DNA of 64,000 nucleotides from Panulirus ornatus (GCF_036320965.1 NC_092239.1:2690820-2754819), one strand, 5' to 3'. Positions 47,684-59,133 are shown, counted from the first letter of the stretch. Numbers and translations are program-made. The notes: generated by a model from the sequence alone, not told the origin.

Positions 47684-47758
47684 GATTGAGAGACGGGGGC
47701 AACACGAGAGTAAAATTCCTCTCTCCCCTAAACACACTCATAATAATCACAGATAGTA
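47684..47758 (+). mobile_element. 3' end fragment of the tRNA-SINE family
   Basis: GAGACGGGGGCAACACGAGAG, TAAAATTCCTCTCTCC and ACACACTCATAATAATCA match the ends of the SINEs at 15.7 and 46.5 kb. The head is missing; (CA)n adjoins on both sides. Confidence 0.6.
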
Positions 47759-47759
47759 A

Positions 47760-47801
<42 letters not shown>
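47760..47801. repeat. (CA)n
   Basis: (CA)21, 3' of the SINE tail fragment. Confidence 0.97.
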
Positions 47802-47805
<4 letters not shown>

Positions 47806-48204
47806 CGGAGTGTTCAACGCGTGCCAGCCGATAGCATCAGTACCCGACCAATGTAAACAAACTCCTTGCAACGGGTCTGGCCTGAATTATTCGCCAATAC
47901 ACGGAAGGGCAACCCATGTCTGTCACTCACAAGGTGGACACAGCAAGGGTCACGCGTCCGGCTACAGGGGGACCTCTGTATCCACGAGTGAGAAAATACA
48001 GAGTCTGAATCCATGATAAGTATGGTAGGGGAAGCCTCAGCTGGCGAGGCTTTGGAACGACCATTCTCAATCATCATCATCCATCGCCATATTTAAAACG
48101 ACACAGACCGAGGAATGGAGCTGTGAAAAATACACAATAAATTCTGTCATACGTTTGCTCATGTTTTCACAAGGCAAGAATGTAACTACCCATGAAACGA
48201 TTGA

Positions 48205-48475
48205 TCTTAGACCCTTGAGCACGACGGCACGGCCCATGAGCAGGAAGACGGTACAACCCTTGAGAAAGGCAGTACGACCCTTGAGCACGATGGTGCGACC
48301 CTTGGGCACGAGAGTACGACCCCTGGGTATGAAAGTGAGGACTTTTGATTCAACCCTTAAAGTGTCTGTTCAAAGCTCACGCCATCGTATCCAGAGGTCG
48401 AAGCATCGAACTCAAGGGTTGCCGCACCGCCCTGTTCAGGAGGGGTCGAACCGTCGTACTGAAGCAGATCAGGGT
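48205..48475. repeat. Inverted-repeat element with two clear arms
   Basis: Left: five units from ACCCTTGAGCACGACGGCAC to CCCTGGGTATGAAAGTG. Core: GACTTTTGATTCAACCC and TGTTCAAAGCTCACGCC, degenerate DR1 halves in inverse order. Right: CATCGTATCCAGAGGTCG, then units CGAACTCAAGGGTTGC and GGGTCGAACCGTCGTACTG. It is a good model copy for the family, although diverged. Confidence 0.75.
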
Positions 48476-48485
48476 TTCACGACCC

Positions 48486-48489
<4 letters not shown>

Positions 48490-48548
<59 letters not shown>
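48490..48548. repeat. (TA)n
   Basis: (TA)29, directly 3' of an inverted-repeat element. Confidence 0.97.
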
Positions 48549-48550
<2 letters not shown>

Positions 48551-49069
48551 CTCGTTTCTCACTGCCATGAAAATTCCTGGACTTCGTGAGAATCCTTGGC
48601 CTTTATGAGTTTATATATATATATACATATCGTCAAATTATAACCTAACCACCAATCACTACCACATGATCACCATCAAATGTTCACAATAATTCTGGGG
48701 TCACACGTGCGTTCACTGAATATTTGATCCTTGACCATAAGATGAACGAGTTCATCATGGACAGTGTGTATATATATATAAATCATCACACGGTGTGATC
48801 ATAATAAATCTCTTGCCACCTAACACTCTTCCAATCTGGACGCGTTTGCATATTCAAATGGCCACCAATCCCTATGAAAGAGATTAGAGTCATCAGCCGA
48901 GTTTTAGCCAATTAACAATATGCTATTTTGCAGCCTGGGACTTATTGTGACACCAATTAACTTCTATTCTAGTCAACGGTTAACGATAATTACACAGACA
49001 ACCAATATACTGACGGGAAAAATCTCCGACTCACACTATAGACACAAGCACTTCCTCCCAACCCTCTGG

Positions 49070-49130
49070 TGAGGTCAAAGGTCACGCCATCGTAGCCAGG
49101 GGTCATACCGTCGCGCTCAAGAGGGTATAA
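49070..49130 (-). repeat. Right half of an inverted-repeat element
   Basis: Perfect AGGTCAAAGGTCA (49072-49084), CGCCATCGTAGCCAGGGGTC, then one arm unit ATACCGTCGCGCTCAAGAGG. The left half is missing. Confidence 0.7.
49072..49084 (+). promoter_or_regulatory. Perfect DR1 nuclear-receptor-type motif
   Basis: AGGTCAAAGGTCA is two AGGTCA half sites with one base between them, the consensus bound by HNF4, RXR/USP heterodimers and COUP-TF-type receptors. It lies inside a repeat element; no gene or promoter is seen near it, so function is not shown. Confidence 0.35.
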
Positions 49131-49514
49131 CCAAAATATAAAATCCAGTGTTCGAGTCTCCCCCCCCCCCCTCCACACACACACACACACACACCAAAAA
49201 GAAAACGGATGAATACTTAAAATTCTCTCCGGCATAGAAAATGACCCGACGGAAAATCTGGGTGGTTAAATTTTCCATTGTAGTGATGGCGCGTGGCCGT
49301 GGCCAAGGCTAGGGCCAACCCTGGTGAATGAATAATGCGACAGTACACGGAGCCACGCCCCCCACCCCTCCCCCCACGCCCCCCTCACCACCCCCACCCC
49401 TACCCCGTCAAGGGCCGGACGGCCAGTTCATTGTAACGCAGCTGGGTCGATCGTTATGACCCTCCCATTTCTCAATGGTGTGTAACTTATCGAACTCCAT
49501 AACTGCACGAACAC

Positions 49515-49531
49515 TACTACTACTACTACCG

Positions 49532-49577
<46 letters not shown>
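49515..49577. repeat. (CTA)n trinucleotide repeat
   Basis: About twenty units with one CCG interruption; a second short run follows at 49705-49730. Confidence 0.9.
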
Positions 49578-50034
49578 AATGCTCTTTGTTCTACATACCA
49601 TTACCGCTAACGCTACTCCCGACAGCCGGATTACTATTGCAATTACAACTACGGTGTCGCTTTCACTCTAACTACCACTTCTGCTACTAATAGCAGCAGC
49701 ATTATTACTACTACTACTGGTACTACTATGCCCACAATGCCTTCAAGAGAACCCTACCTAGTAAGCATCAGACATGCAAAGGGACAAACTTATTATCACT
49801 GGAGGAGTTAAACTATGATCACTTGAGCACGATATCGCTAACAACTTCACACACCTCACCTCTTCCCTCGGAGAATATATGTTTGCCTCATACAAGATCG
49901 TCCTAGAAACTTTTTCATAACGAAGATATATGACGGCTCCTCCACCTCACTTTGCTAGCTCACTGTGAGTACCATAACAATGTACATTAATGGGAACTTC
50001 CCTGTCGCTCGTCCCAGGTGCTCACTTTAATGGG

Positions 50035-50350
50035 CTTTTAAAGGTCCGATGTTTTTCCTTTAACGGTTATAACGGTCTAACGTCTTTACCTTAACGGTTG
50101 TATGTAGGTTTAACGTCTTTATTCTAACGGTTACAACGGTCTAACTTCTTTATTTCAACGGTTTCGACTGTCTAACGTCTTTATTTCAATGGTCTAACGT
50201 CTTTATTTTAACGGTTTCAACGGTGTAACGTCTTTATTTTAACGGTTTCAAGGGTGTAACGTCTTTCTTTCAACGGTTTTAACTGATAATATTTCAACAT
50301 TTTATTACCGGTTTTGATGTTCTTAAGACGTTATTCTAACGATTTTAATG
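50035..50350 (+). repeat. About 30-bp degenerate repeat TAACGTCTTTATTTTAACGG
   Basis: Units of TCTAACGTCTTTATTTCAAC plus GGTTTCAACGG repeat about nine times in AT-rich DNA. Confidence 0.8.
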
Positions 50351-51383
50351 GCCTTACGACATCAATCTGACGGTATACTAATTTTGGAAGCCTTGAACTT
50401 AAAAAAAAACTATTTAGGCAAAGAGGATTATTAGGGAATCGCCAATGGTTTTTGAGCAAATTTCGTAACAAACAACTCAGAAGGTTTACAATGACTAACA
50501 AGTGGGCATGCATGGGACTACACATATTCAAGGACTGGAGAACAAAATTCAAAAAAACTTTTTAACATACAAGAGTTTATCGCTTTGAGGACGAAGCACA
50601 TAAATGTTGCTGAGGTGCGTCTTGGATACCAGAGGAGACATCAGCGGACATCAAGGCCAGCAGCGGTGACATCTCTGGCACATCCTCAGTCCTCCTGTGG
50701 TGGGTGGGGATAGTTCTGAGAATACCCCCACTCCTCCTGTGGTACTAAGCCTGCCACACTCAAAATCCTGTGGTAGGCCCGACCAGTCTTTAAGGTAAGT
50801 TCAATTCTGAGTTAAGCCTACTGAAGTCCAGCAGCCCTGCAATAAGCCTAGAATTGACACAAGGTGCACCAAGGTATACGTCTATATGTTCCATCCCAAC
50901 TTTCCCACAATTCTGTCTGAAACTCACACACACATAAATTATTGTCTTCGTGATGGCTTATCAAATCTTAAAACCCACACTCCACAAGTTGATGGCGACA
51001 GTCTCAGCCAGTTGATCGTCAAGGGTTAAGCCTGACACCAAGGCGCCCTCTGGACCATAACCTGTCAACCCACATTAATATTTCCCCCTACGGTAAACAA
51101 GTTGGAAATTCAATTCGTATGCAGTTGGTAGGACACGCCACCCGCCACTGGCCTCGACCAGCCGCGCTGCTCAAGGTGTGTGTGTGTGTGTGTGTATGTA
51201 TGTGTGTAGTCTGGCAAAATATCTTCCGTAAAGGAATGCAAAACACCAACAGGTCATTGGGTCTTTACGGGGGCTGTTCGCCATAACAGATCACAACAAT
51301 GTATGAATTACGATACACAGGTCTGATGTTATATGAGTGAAGAATTAAATACATAAAACATTAATAACTACGTAAATACCCCG

Positions 51384-51387
<4 letters not shown>

Positions 51388-51457
<70 letters not shown>
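51388..51457. repeat. (TA)n
   Basis: (TA)35. Confidence 0.97.
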
Positions 51458-51459
<2 letters not shown>

Positions 51460-51566
51460 AAGATACACAAGAAGGAACCAATTGTTGATTTTTTCCCTCA
51501 AAGATTCAGTCATCCGTTCCTGGCGCTACCTGGCTGAGGCGGGAAAAAGCAACCAGGTATAAAAAT

Positions 51567-51569
<3 letters not shown>
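51458..51569 (+). mobile_element. Degenerate SINE 3' fragment between (TA)n tracts
   Basis: CAAGAAGGAACCA, CCCTCAAAGATTCAGTC, GGCGCTACCTGGCTGAGGCG and GGGAAAAAGCAACCAGGTAT align with the last part of the CTACCTCGC family but with many substitutions. It is an older copy with the same position between two (TA)n tracts as at 10.7 kb. Confidence 0.6.

Positions 51570-51638
<69 letters not shown>
51570..51638. repeat. (TA)n
   Basis: (TA)34, 3' of the SINE fragment. Confidence 0.97.
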
Positions 51639-51642
<4 letters not shown>

Positions 51643-51659
51643 GTACATTGTACTTAACT

Positions 51660-51800
51660 CTATGAGCATGATGATACGACCCTTGAAGACGACGACACAA
51701 CCACTGAGCACGCCTGAGCGACCCTAAGGACTGACGTCACGACCCTTGAGCACAACGACACGACCCTCAGGGTCGTCCCGACGTGCTCAATCCTCGACAC
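51660..51800. repeat. Inverted-repeat element, compact palindrome
   Basis: The left arm has four degenerate units (GATACGACCCTTGAAGACG and others). The centre ACGACCCTCAGGGTCGTCCC (from 51772) is itself a palindrome. The right arm is GACGTGCTCAATCCTCGAC. The AGGTCA core is missing. Confidence 0.65.
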
Positions 51801-51860
51801 GACCTGCTGGAAGATCGTCCAGCCGCACTCAGGGTGGGCTTACGCATCACACATGCCTGC

Positions 51861-51948
<88 letters not shown>
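51861..51948. repeat. (TA)n
   Basis: (TA)43; third TA tract within 600 bp. Confidence 0.97.
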
Positions 51949-51950
<2 letters not shown>

Positions 51951-52095
51951 GTGCACAGAGCAAAACGAGGTATATGAGGAGGTGCACGACGGAGGGAGGT
52001 AGACCTAGCGAGCTAGCTAACCCCGCTACCCTTTGGCAGAGTGGAGCAAAGACATTCCTTGGCTACAGACTACCACCGAATGTACCCAGAGGGGG

Positions 52096-52096
<1 letters not shown>

Positions 52097-52138
<42 letters not shown>
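52097..52138. repeat. (CA)n
   Basis: (CA)21. Confidence 0.97.
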
Positions 52139-52141
<3 letters not shown>

Positions 52142-52194
52142 AATGACGGTGGTGGTGGTGGTGGGTGGGGGAGGGAGGCATGGGGCTGGTAGGT

Positions 52195-52290
52195 GGCGAT
52201 CATGGTAAGAAAGAACAGTAAAGGGTACAGTTATCCGGCCAAGATGCCAGGCTTCGAACCCCAAGGACAAAGTAGATTTTCCCCAGGCCT
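52195..52290 (-). mobile_element. tRNA-like SINE remnant
   Basis: B box GGGGTTCGAAGCC in reverse complement (+ 52250-52262), followed by TGGCATCTTGGCCGGATAAC. It lacks the tail of the main SINE family. Confidence 0.4.
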
Positions 52291-52574
52291 TGCTAGTGAC
52301 CCAGACATACCCCTAACATGTACGCTCGGCAGCCAAACCTGAACTGCGTGTACTAAATCAATGCGACGTTATGTACTACAACACAACACTCGATCCTTAA
52401 AAAATGTACACCAGGGAGTAATACCCGTACCTTGTGTACGCTGCACAGTGTCAGTGGGTCGATCCAAGTGGTTCATGAAACGTACGAATTTCTCGATAAA
52501 TATTGCAAATGTTTATTGGATTTGGGGTAAGGAAAAATACGGACTCTGTAATAGAACTGGGGGTTCATGAGACG

Positions 52575-52685
52575 TCTTGGGTCTTATTTAGATACCTGGG
52601 GTTCTCATTAGACACCAGGAGTACTAGTTAGATACCTGGGGTTCTCATTACACACCAGGGGTACTAGTTAGATACCTGGGGTTGT
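52575..52685 (+). repeat. 40-bp tandem repeat
   Basis: GATACCTGGGGTTCTCATTA plus CACACCAGGGGTACTAGTTA in nearly three copies. Confidence 0.85.
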
Positions 52686-52844
52686 GTGGGCATGAGGTTC
52701 TACTGCGAGGCCTTAATCTCCTCCCTAAATAATCCCGCTGCGACATCCAACTAGCGAAATCTTTTCCCCACGAGCATTTCCCAATAAAATGACCACAGGA
52801 GAGTGTACAGACGGAGTAGTGCTCTTCCTTTGCTTGTTTTCCAG

Positions 52845-52994
52845 CCGGCTGATGTGCCAGAGGGTGGGTGGATGGTGGGGGGAGAGTGGAAGGGGAATGA
52901 GGGAGGTGTCTTGTGCTATTACCGTCCCATCTCAATCACTTATGAGATCAAGAGGCCTCATGATGGCTGCTCGTTCCTGTCCTCCAGCAGATGA
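52845..52994 (+). CDS. Candidate terminal exon (unidentified)
   Basis: Preceded by a very good acceptor (GCTCTTCCTTTGCTTGTTTTCCAG). The open frame starts PADVPEGGWMVGGEWKGNEG, contains CYYRPISITYEIKRPHDGC and stops at TGA 52992-52994. I cannot assign a domain. No polyadenylation signal is obvious directly downstream. Confidence 0.2.
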   Translation, partial: PADVPEGGWMVGGEWKGNEGGVLCYYRPISITYEIKRPHDGCSFLSSSR

Positions 52995-53326
52995 TAATAA
53001 CCCCCAGCAATGCACACCACCACCACCCACCACCACCATCAGGCCTCCCTTCATCTGTCATTCCCACGAGACCTGGACTTATATCTTCCCCTAACTCCTA
53101 TGTACCCTCCCGAGGTCCTGAGGTTATTACAGTGGGAGGGCCTGGGGGGTTGTAATGAGACACACACCACCACCCATCCCACCCACCCACAGGGGTCTGG
53201 GGAGGAGACCCCGGATCCCCCCAGGGTTGCAGCGCAGGTGTTATGTGCTGAGGTCCGGGTGGGTGGAGTGGGGTGGGGGTGGGTGGAACCAAGCCACCAC
53301 ACTAACCTTCACCTTTGTGATTCCAG

Positions 53327-53404
53327 TGGCCGGAAGCAACTCCGGTCCGTTCCTCAAGTCGTGCCTCGCGCTCCATCACGGTGACATGGCGGGAACGGAA
53401 CGAG
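53327..53404 (+). CDS. Candidate internal exon with FN3-like stretch
   Basis: A branch-point-like CTAAC and CTTCACCTTTGTGATTCCAG precede it; donor GAG|GTACAC is weak. The 78-bp exon is open in two frames; the phase-0 frame of 26 codons ends with ASRSITVTWRERNE. SITVTW resembles the B-C strand region of fibronectin type III domains (hydrophobic residues before an invariant Trp). The match is far too short to prove this. Confidence 0.22.
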
Positions 53405-53463
53405 GTACACGAATGACACGAAAATAATCCTCCAAAAGGATAAGACTTAAGAACAAACCTTCC

Positions 53464-53490
53464 TCAGAGGAGGAGGAGGAGGAGGAGGAC
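53464..53490. repeat. (GAG)n short trinucleotide repeat
   Basis: About eight GAG units. Confidence 0.85.
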
Positions 53491-54077
53491 GACACCTGAT
53501 CTCTTTCATTCTTTAATTAGAGAGAGAGATTAATCAACCAGACACTGACTGACTTCACAGGGTAAATGAATGAAACGTGAATGAACACTGAGGTAATGCG
53601 GGAGAAGATGGAAAGTCAAAACTGGAAGAAAATGGACGAAAGAAAGAGAGGTTGACGAAAGGAAAACGAGGGGACACAGAGGAAGACAACCTCATCATGA
53701 ACGAAAATGGAAAGAGGAAGTTCATATCATCCAGGGACTATCTACGCTGGAGGGAATATGTACCTCAGGGGAACTACCTGTTAACGGGGGAAGATCTGTT
53801 GCAACCACCACTGAGTAACCCTCCATGTGTACGTTATGTGTGAGGCAGACAACATCCAAGGTGACAGAACCTCACTAAAACCCAGATATAACTCGGCCTG
53901 TTTTAGCGTCATTTCTAGTTCATGTTATCAATACTTCTCTCTCACAAACCATATAAGACAAATGTTCAAACCTACAAATATAGCCTCTGGATATGTCACC
54001 AATACCGTCCCTACGTACATAACTGTCAAATCTAAATATTTCTTATAAGAAGGGTGTCTTCATACTCTCGAACAGTA

Positions 54078-54155
54078 CCTAACTGCTTATGGGTCGTACC
54101 ATCGTGCTCACGGGTCGTGCTCAGGAGTCGTACCGTCGTGCTCAAGGTGCGTAAT
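54078..54155 (-). repeat. Right-arm fragment of inverted-repeat element
   Basis: GGGTCGTACCATCGTGCTCA, CGGGTCGTGCTCAGGAG and TCGTACCGTCGTGCTCAAGG, three units, one shortened. No core. Confidence 0.6.
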
Positions 54156-54404
54156 TACAAGTTCCATATATTATTCCCAGGAAACAGTGGTCGGTGTTAT
54201 GTAGTTACGTCAAAAAAAAGGGAGGCTTTCCGTCGGTCCGTTACCGGGCGTACCATACGCCGGAGGCCTGCCTCCCTGGTCATCTGCCCGGTTCCTCCTG
54301 ACACACGGCGCCTCATCTCCACCTCCACTGACGCCATTTCACCCATACCTCACATCATGATATACCTCACACCTCGAGATACGGACCCGAATATATCGCC
54401 CCCT

Positions 54405-54407
<3 letters not shown>

Positions 54408-54464
<57 letters not shown>
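54408..54464. repeat. (CA)n
   Basis: (CA)28. Confidence 0.97.
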
Positions 54465-54466
<2 letters not shown>

Positions 54467-55144
54467 GGACCGCCACGCTCCGATAATGCATGACAATGCT
54501 CATCACGCCTCCACCATCTATATATCTGTCTTCCCGCATGTCCGAGGTTGCCATGCAGTAATGAGAGACGGGAAGAAGATATGGCGAGACAAGTGGGGAA
54601 AAAAAGAGAACTTTCCCCCGGATCATGTGCGACCAGGAGACATCTGTAAAACTGAATGTGAAGGTCTATAAAAAAAAGTTTTATTTCCCTCAAAGGTTCA
54701 GGACGCGACCCCAAGTCCCCATCGAGGCCAAGCAGGCAAGCAAGCAAGCAAGCTTTCAGGGAAGCACACATGGGGGGGGGGAAGACAAAAGGTGATGATA
54801 TCAGTGAGTATGACACAAATATCTGGACGATACAATAAAGAATAAATACCAACATTAAGAAGAAAACGCAAAGACGAATGAATGTCGAAGGTAATGAGGA
54901 CATGTGTGAACAAAAGCATGGTGAACACACGCAACTGGAGGACGGTGGAAAGGCTACAGAACCATAGTGGGTCCCGCCCGGAGCCGATGGTGATGACAGT
55001 ACCTGCCAGCACCAGGTGCTACGTGGCTTGCAGGAAGACGAGGAAGACAAAGAAAAGAATGTAAGAAATACGGGCGAAACAAAGGAAGACAGAGGCTTCC
55101 TGTTATGAGGACGTATAGTATGATAAACATCGTAAATGAGAAGA

Positions 55145-55445
55145 TTCGTCAGTACGACGGTGCGACCCTTCGGGGCGACGATACGACCCTTGGGCACTAC
55201 GCTACGATCCCCTAAGCACGACGATACGACACTGGAGTATGATGGGCCTGGCCATCATACCCAAGGATCGTACCGTTGTGGTTAAGGGATGCACCGTTGT
55301 GATCAAGGGCTGTACCGTTGTGATCAAGGGCTGTACCGTCGTGATCAAGGGCTGTAACGTCGTGATCAAGGGTTGTACCGTCGTGATCAAGGGTTGTACC
55401 GTCTTGATCAAAGGTTGTACCGTTATGATCAAAGGGCTCACGCCT
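55145..55445. repeat. Inverted-repeat element, both arms, tight turn
   Basis: The left arm (55148-55248) has four units ending GGAGTATGATGGGCC. The right arm (55249-55440) starts TGGCCATCATACCCAAGG and has about nine units of the GTACCGTTGTGATCAAGG type. The junction pairs nearly base for base around 55249. Unit number differs strongly between arms. There is no AGGTCA core. Confidence 0.8.
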
Positions 55446-56290
55446 CACGAGGAAAGAGGGCTGGCTGGCGGCGTTACCGCTGGTCCACCACCCAAAACAG
55501 CTGTAGTACCACAGGCAGCCAGCAGCCACCCTGGACCGCTGGCTGTGCTAGTGTACTTGGGAGGGGAGGGTTCGCGTGGGGGAGCAACCTGCTCCCGAAC
55601 ATCTGATCTCATCTACGGCGGAAGGAAGTCTCATTTCCGCTCACGCCAGGCCTACAGTGTAGTAAGCGGGCCGGGTGGGCAGGTGGGTTGGGGAGGTGCT
55701 GACAGATGCTCACCCCTGCCTCCCTCAAACCTTCCACACTCCCAGTCGCGTCCCACACTCTGTAATGAGACGACCTAACACCTCCTCCATCTCCATGTGA
55801 CAGGGGTTGCTACCGACCTCCGTGAAGGTGTTTGATACGCGCACATACTAACAAATAAATTGATATGCAACGTATACGCACGGATATACATACCGACAGA
55901 CAGACAGGTGGGTAGACAGCGTGCAATAATCTTGTGTTGCCATGGGGAGTAGACTCCCGTAGGAGGAGGCCTGTACACCAAAGGTAGAGCGGGCAGTACC
56001 TGTAGAAGGTTGGATCATCAGCATCCCCCGCCCAACCTCAACACTGCCCTGGGTACTACAGTGAGTGTAGGTACTGCTGCAGAAGGTTTTCACTTACAGG
56101 ACAGCCTCCACCGTGTGTGTGCGAGGGAGGGGCGGTCTTCCCAGGGTGTTCTTTGCCTCACGCTTGTATACCCAGCCTCACGAGACCCAGGGCGCGCCCC
56201 CCTACAGTCAGGGCTACTTTCTCCGGTAATCCCAGAGGCAGCAGCTCTCCTCCTCCTCCTCCTCCGCGGAATAAGTTTGCACAATCGACC

Positions 56291-56292
<2 letters not shown>

Positions 56293-56359
<67 letters not shown>
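56293..56359. repeat. (CT)n
   Basis: (CT)33. Confidence 0.97.
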
Positions 56360-56362
<3 letters not shown>

Positions 56363-56438
56363 TCCAGGAAGGTACTATCTGCCTGTCCACGACAGAGAGC
56401 TGGACTCCCCAACACCACCTCCCGTTTGGACATTATGA

Positions 56439-56439
<1 letters not shown>

Positions 56440-56513
<74 letters not shown>
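56440..56513. repeat. (CT)n
   Basis: (CT)37, only about 80 bp after the previous tract. Confidence 0.97.
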
Positions 56514-56517
<4 letters not shown>

Positions 56518-56775
56518 ACATTTTAACGAGTACAGAAGCAAGAGAGAGATGTTTGCCTGGCCGTGTACCTCATGTGTCTCCCTGCACTGTGACCGGCGGT
56601 GAAATATCTCTGGACATTGTGTTGGTCGTCAGTGGCTCCAGCAGACGTATAGTGGTAGTGGGAACAATCACGTGTACACCGCTGGGGGAGGAGGGGGTTG
56701 TTACCACTCATGCTCTGTGACGGCAGTTGTATGTTGGAGCATTATAATACTGGTCACAATTCTAGTCTACGTAAA

Positions 56776-56778
<3 letters not shown>

Positions 56779-56842
<64 letters not shown>

Positions 56843-56864
56843 GTGTGTGTGTGTGTGTGTGTGT
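56779..56864. repeat. Compound (TA)n(CA)(GT)n
   Basis: (TA)29, ACACAC, then (GT)12. Confidence 0.97.
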
Positions 56865-57002
56865 GGGAGGAGGGAGGGGGGGAAGCAGTGGTCTCTGCCC
56901 TGGTGACTGGCCTGATGTGTATCAAGTTGTGTGGTTGGTGGCCTGTAGCAGCAGCAGCAGCAACATCCGGCTTAACCCACAGTACCATACACTGTGTCAA
57001 CC

Positions 57003-57032
57003 AGACACACACACACACACACACACACACAC
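57003..57032. repeat. (CA)n
   Basis: (CA)15. Confidence 0.95.
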
Positions 57033-57803
57033 CTCTGTCTTGCATTATTACGTCATGAGCGGAGAATGTAAGCCCAGAGACCACGGTGTTCATTCATACA
57101 TACTGCACGTACGGACAGACATACCCTGGGAGCCTGTCATATTCTATTTTCGGCAGGATCTGTATCCCACAATCTGACCCATGGAAACGCATCAGGGGGG
57201 TTGCTAAGCAGACTTCTGCTTCACAGTATACATTACCCGTCTATCTTATGTCCTCTACCAGAAGCACTTGTGGGTCGCAGTGTACAAGACACATCTATAT
57301 CTGTCCTCAACTAGGAACACTGGGAGGAGGGTCAAGACAGGCTGGAGGAGATGGGTGACGTGACCTCATAACTGAAACCGAAGACAGCAGTGATGGGGTA
57401 AAACATCTCCCTCCATTTGGTCTCTGTCTGTGTCCGACATCTCTGTGGAATAACAAAGGCCCATGGGCTATATAGCCTTCCTGACTCTAACTTGCGTATA
57501 ACATCGTATCTTATCCCCCACCCCTACCCCCCACCATGGGACGTCCAGAATCACCAGGACACAACCAACGTTAAGAGCAAATTATAAGGTGGTTGTGGGA
57601 AGCATTTCCTTCCACCACTGGCGCACACGAGACCACTTGGAAATACTAGGGAGGGTCACTGTCTTTTAACGGTAGCGATGTTCACTTACCGAGCCACTGG
57701 AAATGACGGGGGTGAACCAGCTCCTCATCTTCAAGTGGGTACTGGAAAACACAGTGCGTGTTCGGCAAGCAGGCCAACCCTGTGGGACTGAATGACAGGT
57801 TGA

Positions 57804-57808
<5 letters not shown>

Positions 57809-57838
<30 letters not shown>
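57809..57838. repeat. (CA)n, last long SSR of the window
   Basis: (CA)15; no dinucleotide tract of comparable length follows in the remaining 6.1 kb. Confidence 0.95.
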
Positions 57839-57843
<5 letters not shown>

Positions 57844-59133
57844 CCGCTCGTCCAACATGAACCTTCATTGTCTGTTATTAAGGAGCGCAGTACGCGCAAT
57901 TTACCGCATCATTATCTGAACGAGAATCGACTTTGGTAATCCCCCCGCAAAAAAAGATAAGAAAAAAGGCGTCATGTTGCACTATCTTCCGCAAGGCCTA
58001 ACCCATACAGCAACTACTGCCTGTAAGCGCAAAATGTTCTTCAACCAAATGGTGTATGGTAATTTTCAGCCGTGGGTGTCTTACGGCGGCCGGAAGCCGA
58101 GGTGCTCCCGTCTACCCAGCGGGTGTTGTTGCTAGCGAAGACGGCACCCTGCCTAGCCCGACCCAGGACCCCATAACCCTCCTTCCTCCCTCCCTCCCTG
58201 TACCTCGTGACATAATAACTTGTTACTCCTGGTGAGGAGCAGACATCATGCGTCCGCCTTCAGCTTGCGCCTGCGCAGCCGTACGTGTATCCCTCTCATG
58301 GAATGCATCTCAACAAGAGCACGTACAGCTGAGACAAGAGCTACACTGTTGTTGTTCCTAAGCCAAGCCAGCTTCTACTGGCCGGGGGTGTCCTCGGAAT
58401 GGCTGTGGTGTGGCAACCTTCCTGTCTGGGTAGGGGTGAAACTCATCTAGAGCTGCCTGCATGGTGACCTTACTTTATCTCATACCCTCACAGCTGGGAC
58501 TGGGACCTGGCCACCGACGTAATGGTGCGTACTTAATCTGTGCTGTATTCCAGTTCAGTTATGTACCTTTGACATTCAGACCCACCACACCCACTTATCA
58601 GATATGGGTTTTTTCTCTGAATGTAGCGACTACTACTACTACACCACCTCCAACCCTTCAATGCCAACTGTTGCACAGTCTTCCTCGCCTGTGATCCCAG
58701 CAAAGACCTGTGTCCACATAAGCTGTTGACCTAGTAATATTTACCATGTTTAAGTTACAAAAGGTGTCATTTCTCTTTCCTTAAGTCATATGTTTGTTTT
58801 CCTATCCTTACCACACCTCAACCTCTCTTTCTGATCGTCTTCTTCAATCACATAAGAGCCCCTAAGGGACCCATGAAGACTCTGTTGTTTGTATACCTTT
58901 GTATGCTTTGCCTTGCTAGCACGTGTAATCATTGACGACGTACCCACAGCTCCTGATGAGTGAGTCACTACCAGCTGGGAGTATATTTTTTTCCCCCCCT
59001 CCTCCTGCACCTGTGCATTACCACCCGCCTTAAAAGGCTATGACAGAGCACGGCTGGGATAGAACAAGTCCCCTGTGGAGGAGGGGGGCCATCTTTTTTT
59101 TTCCCTCTCATTTTATCTATTTTTTCTTGAAAG

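Larger units (their letters stand above)
48600..51387. other. AT-rich, no gene recognised apart from listed repeats
   Basis: Short (CA)n at 49173-49194 and (TG)n at 51176-51194; a lone arm unit CACTTGAGCACGATATCG lies near 49819. Confidence 0.5.

Noticed and set aside
54367..55197. 276-codon minus frame with hydrophobic segments (membrane protein?)
   Set aside because: Starts in an inverted-repeat element and ends in (CA)n; the hydrophobic look follows from a purine-rich opposite strand. Another frame in the same place looks just as hydrophobic.
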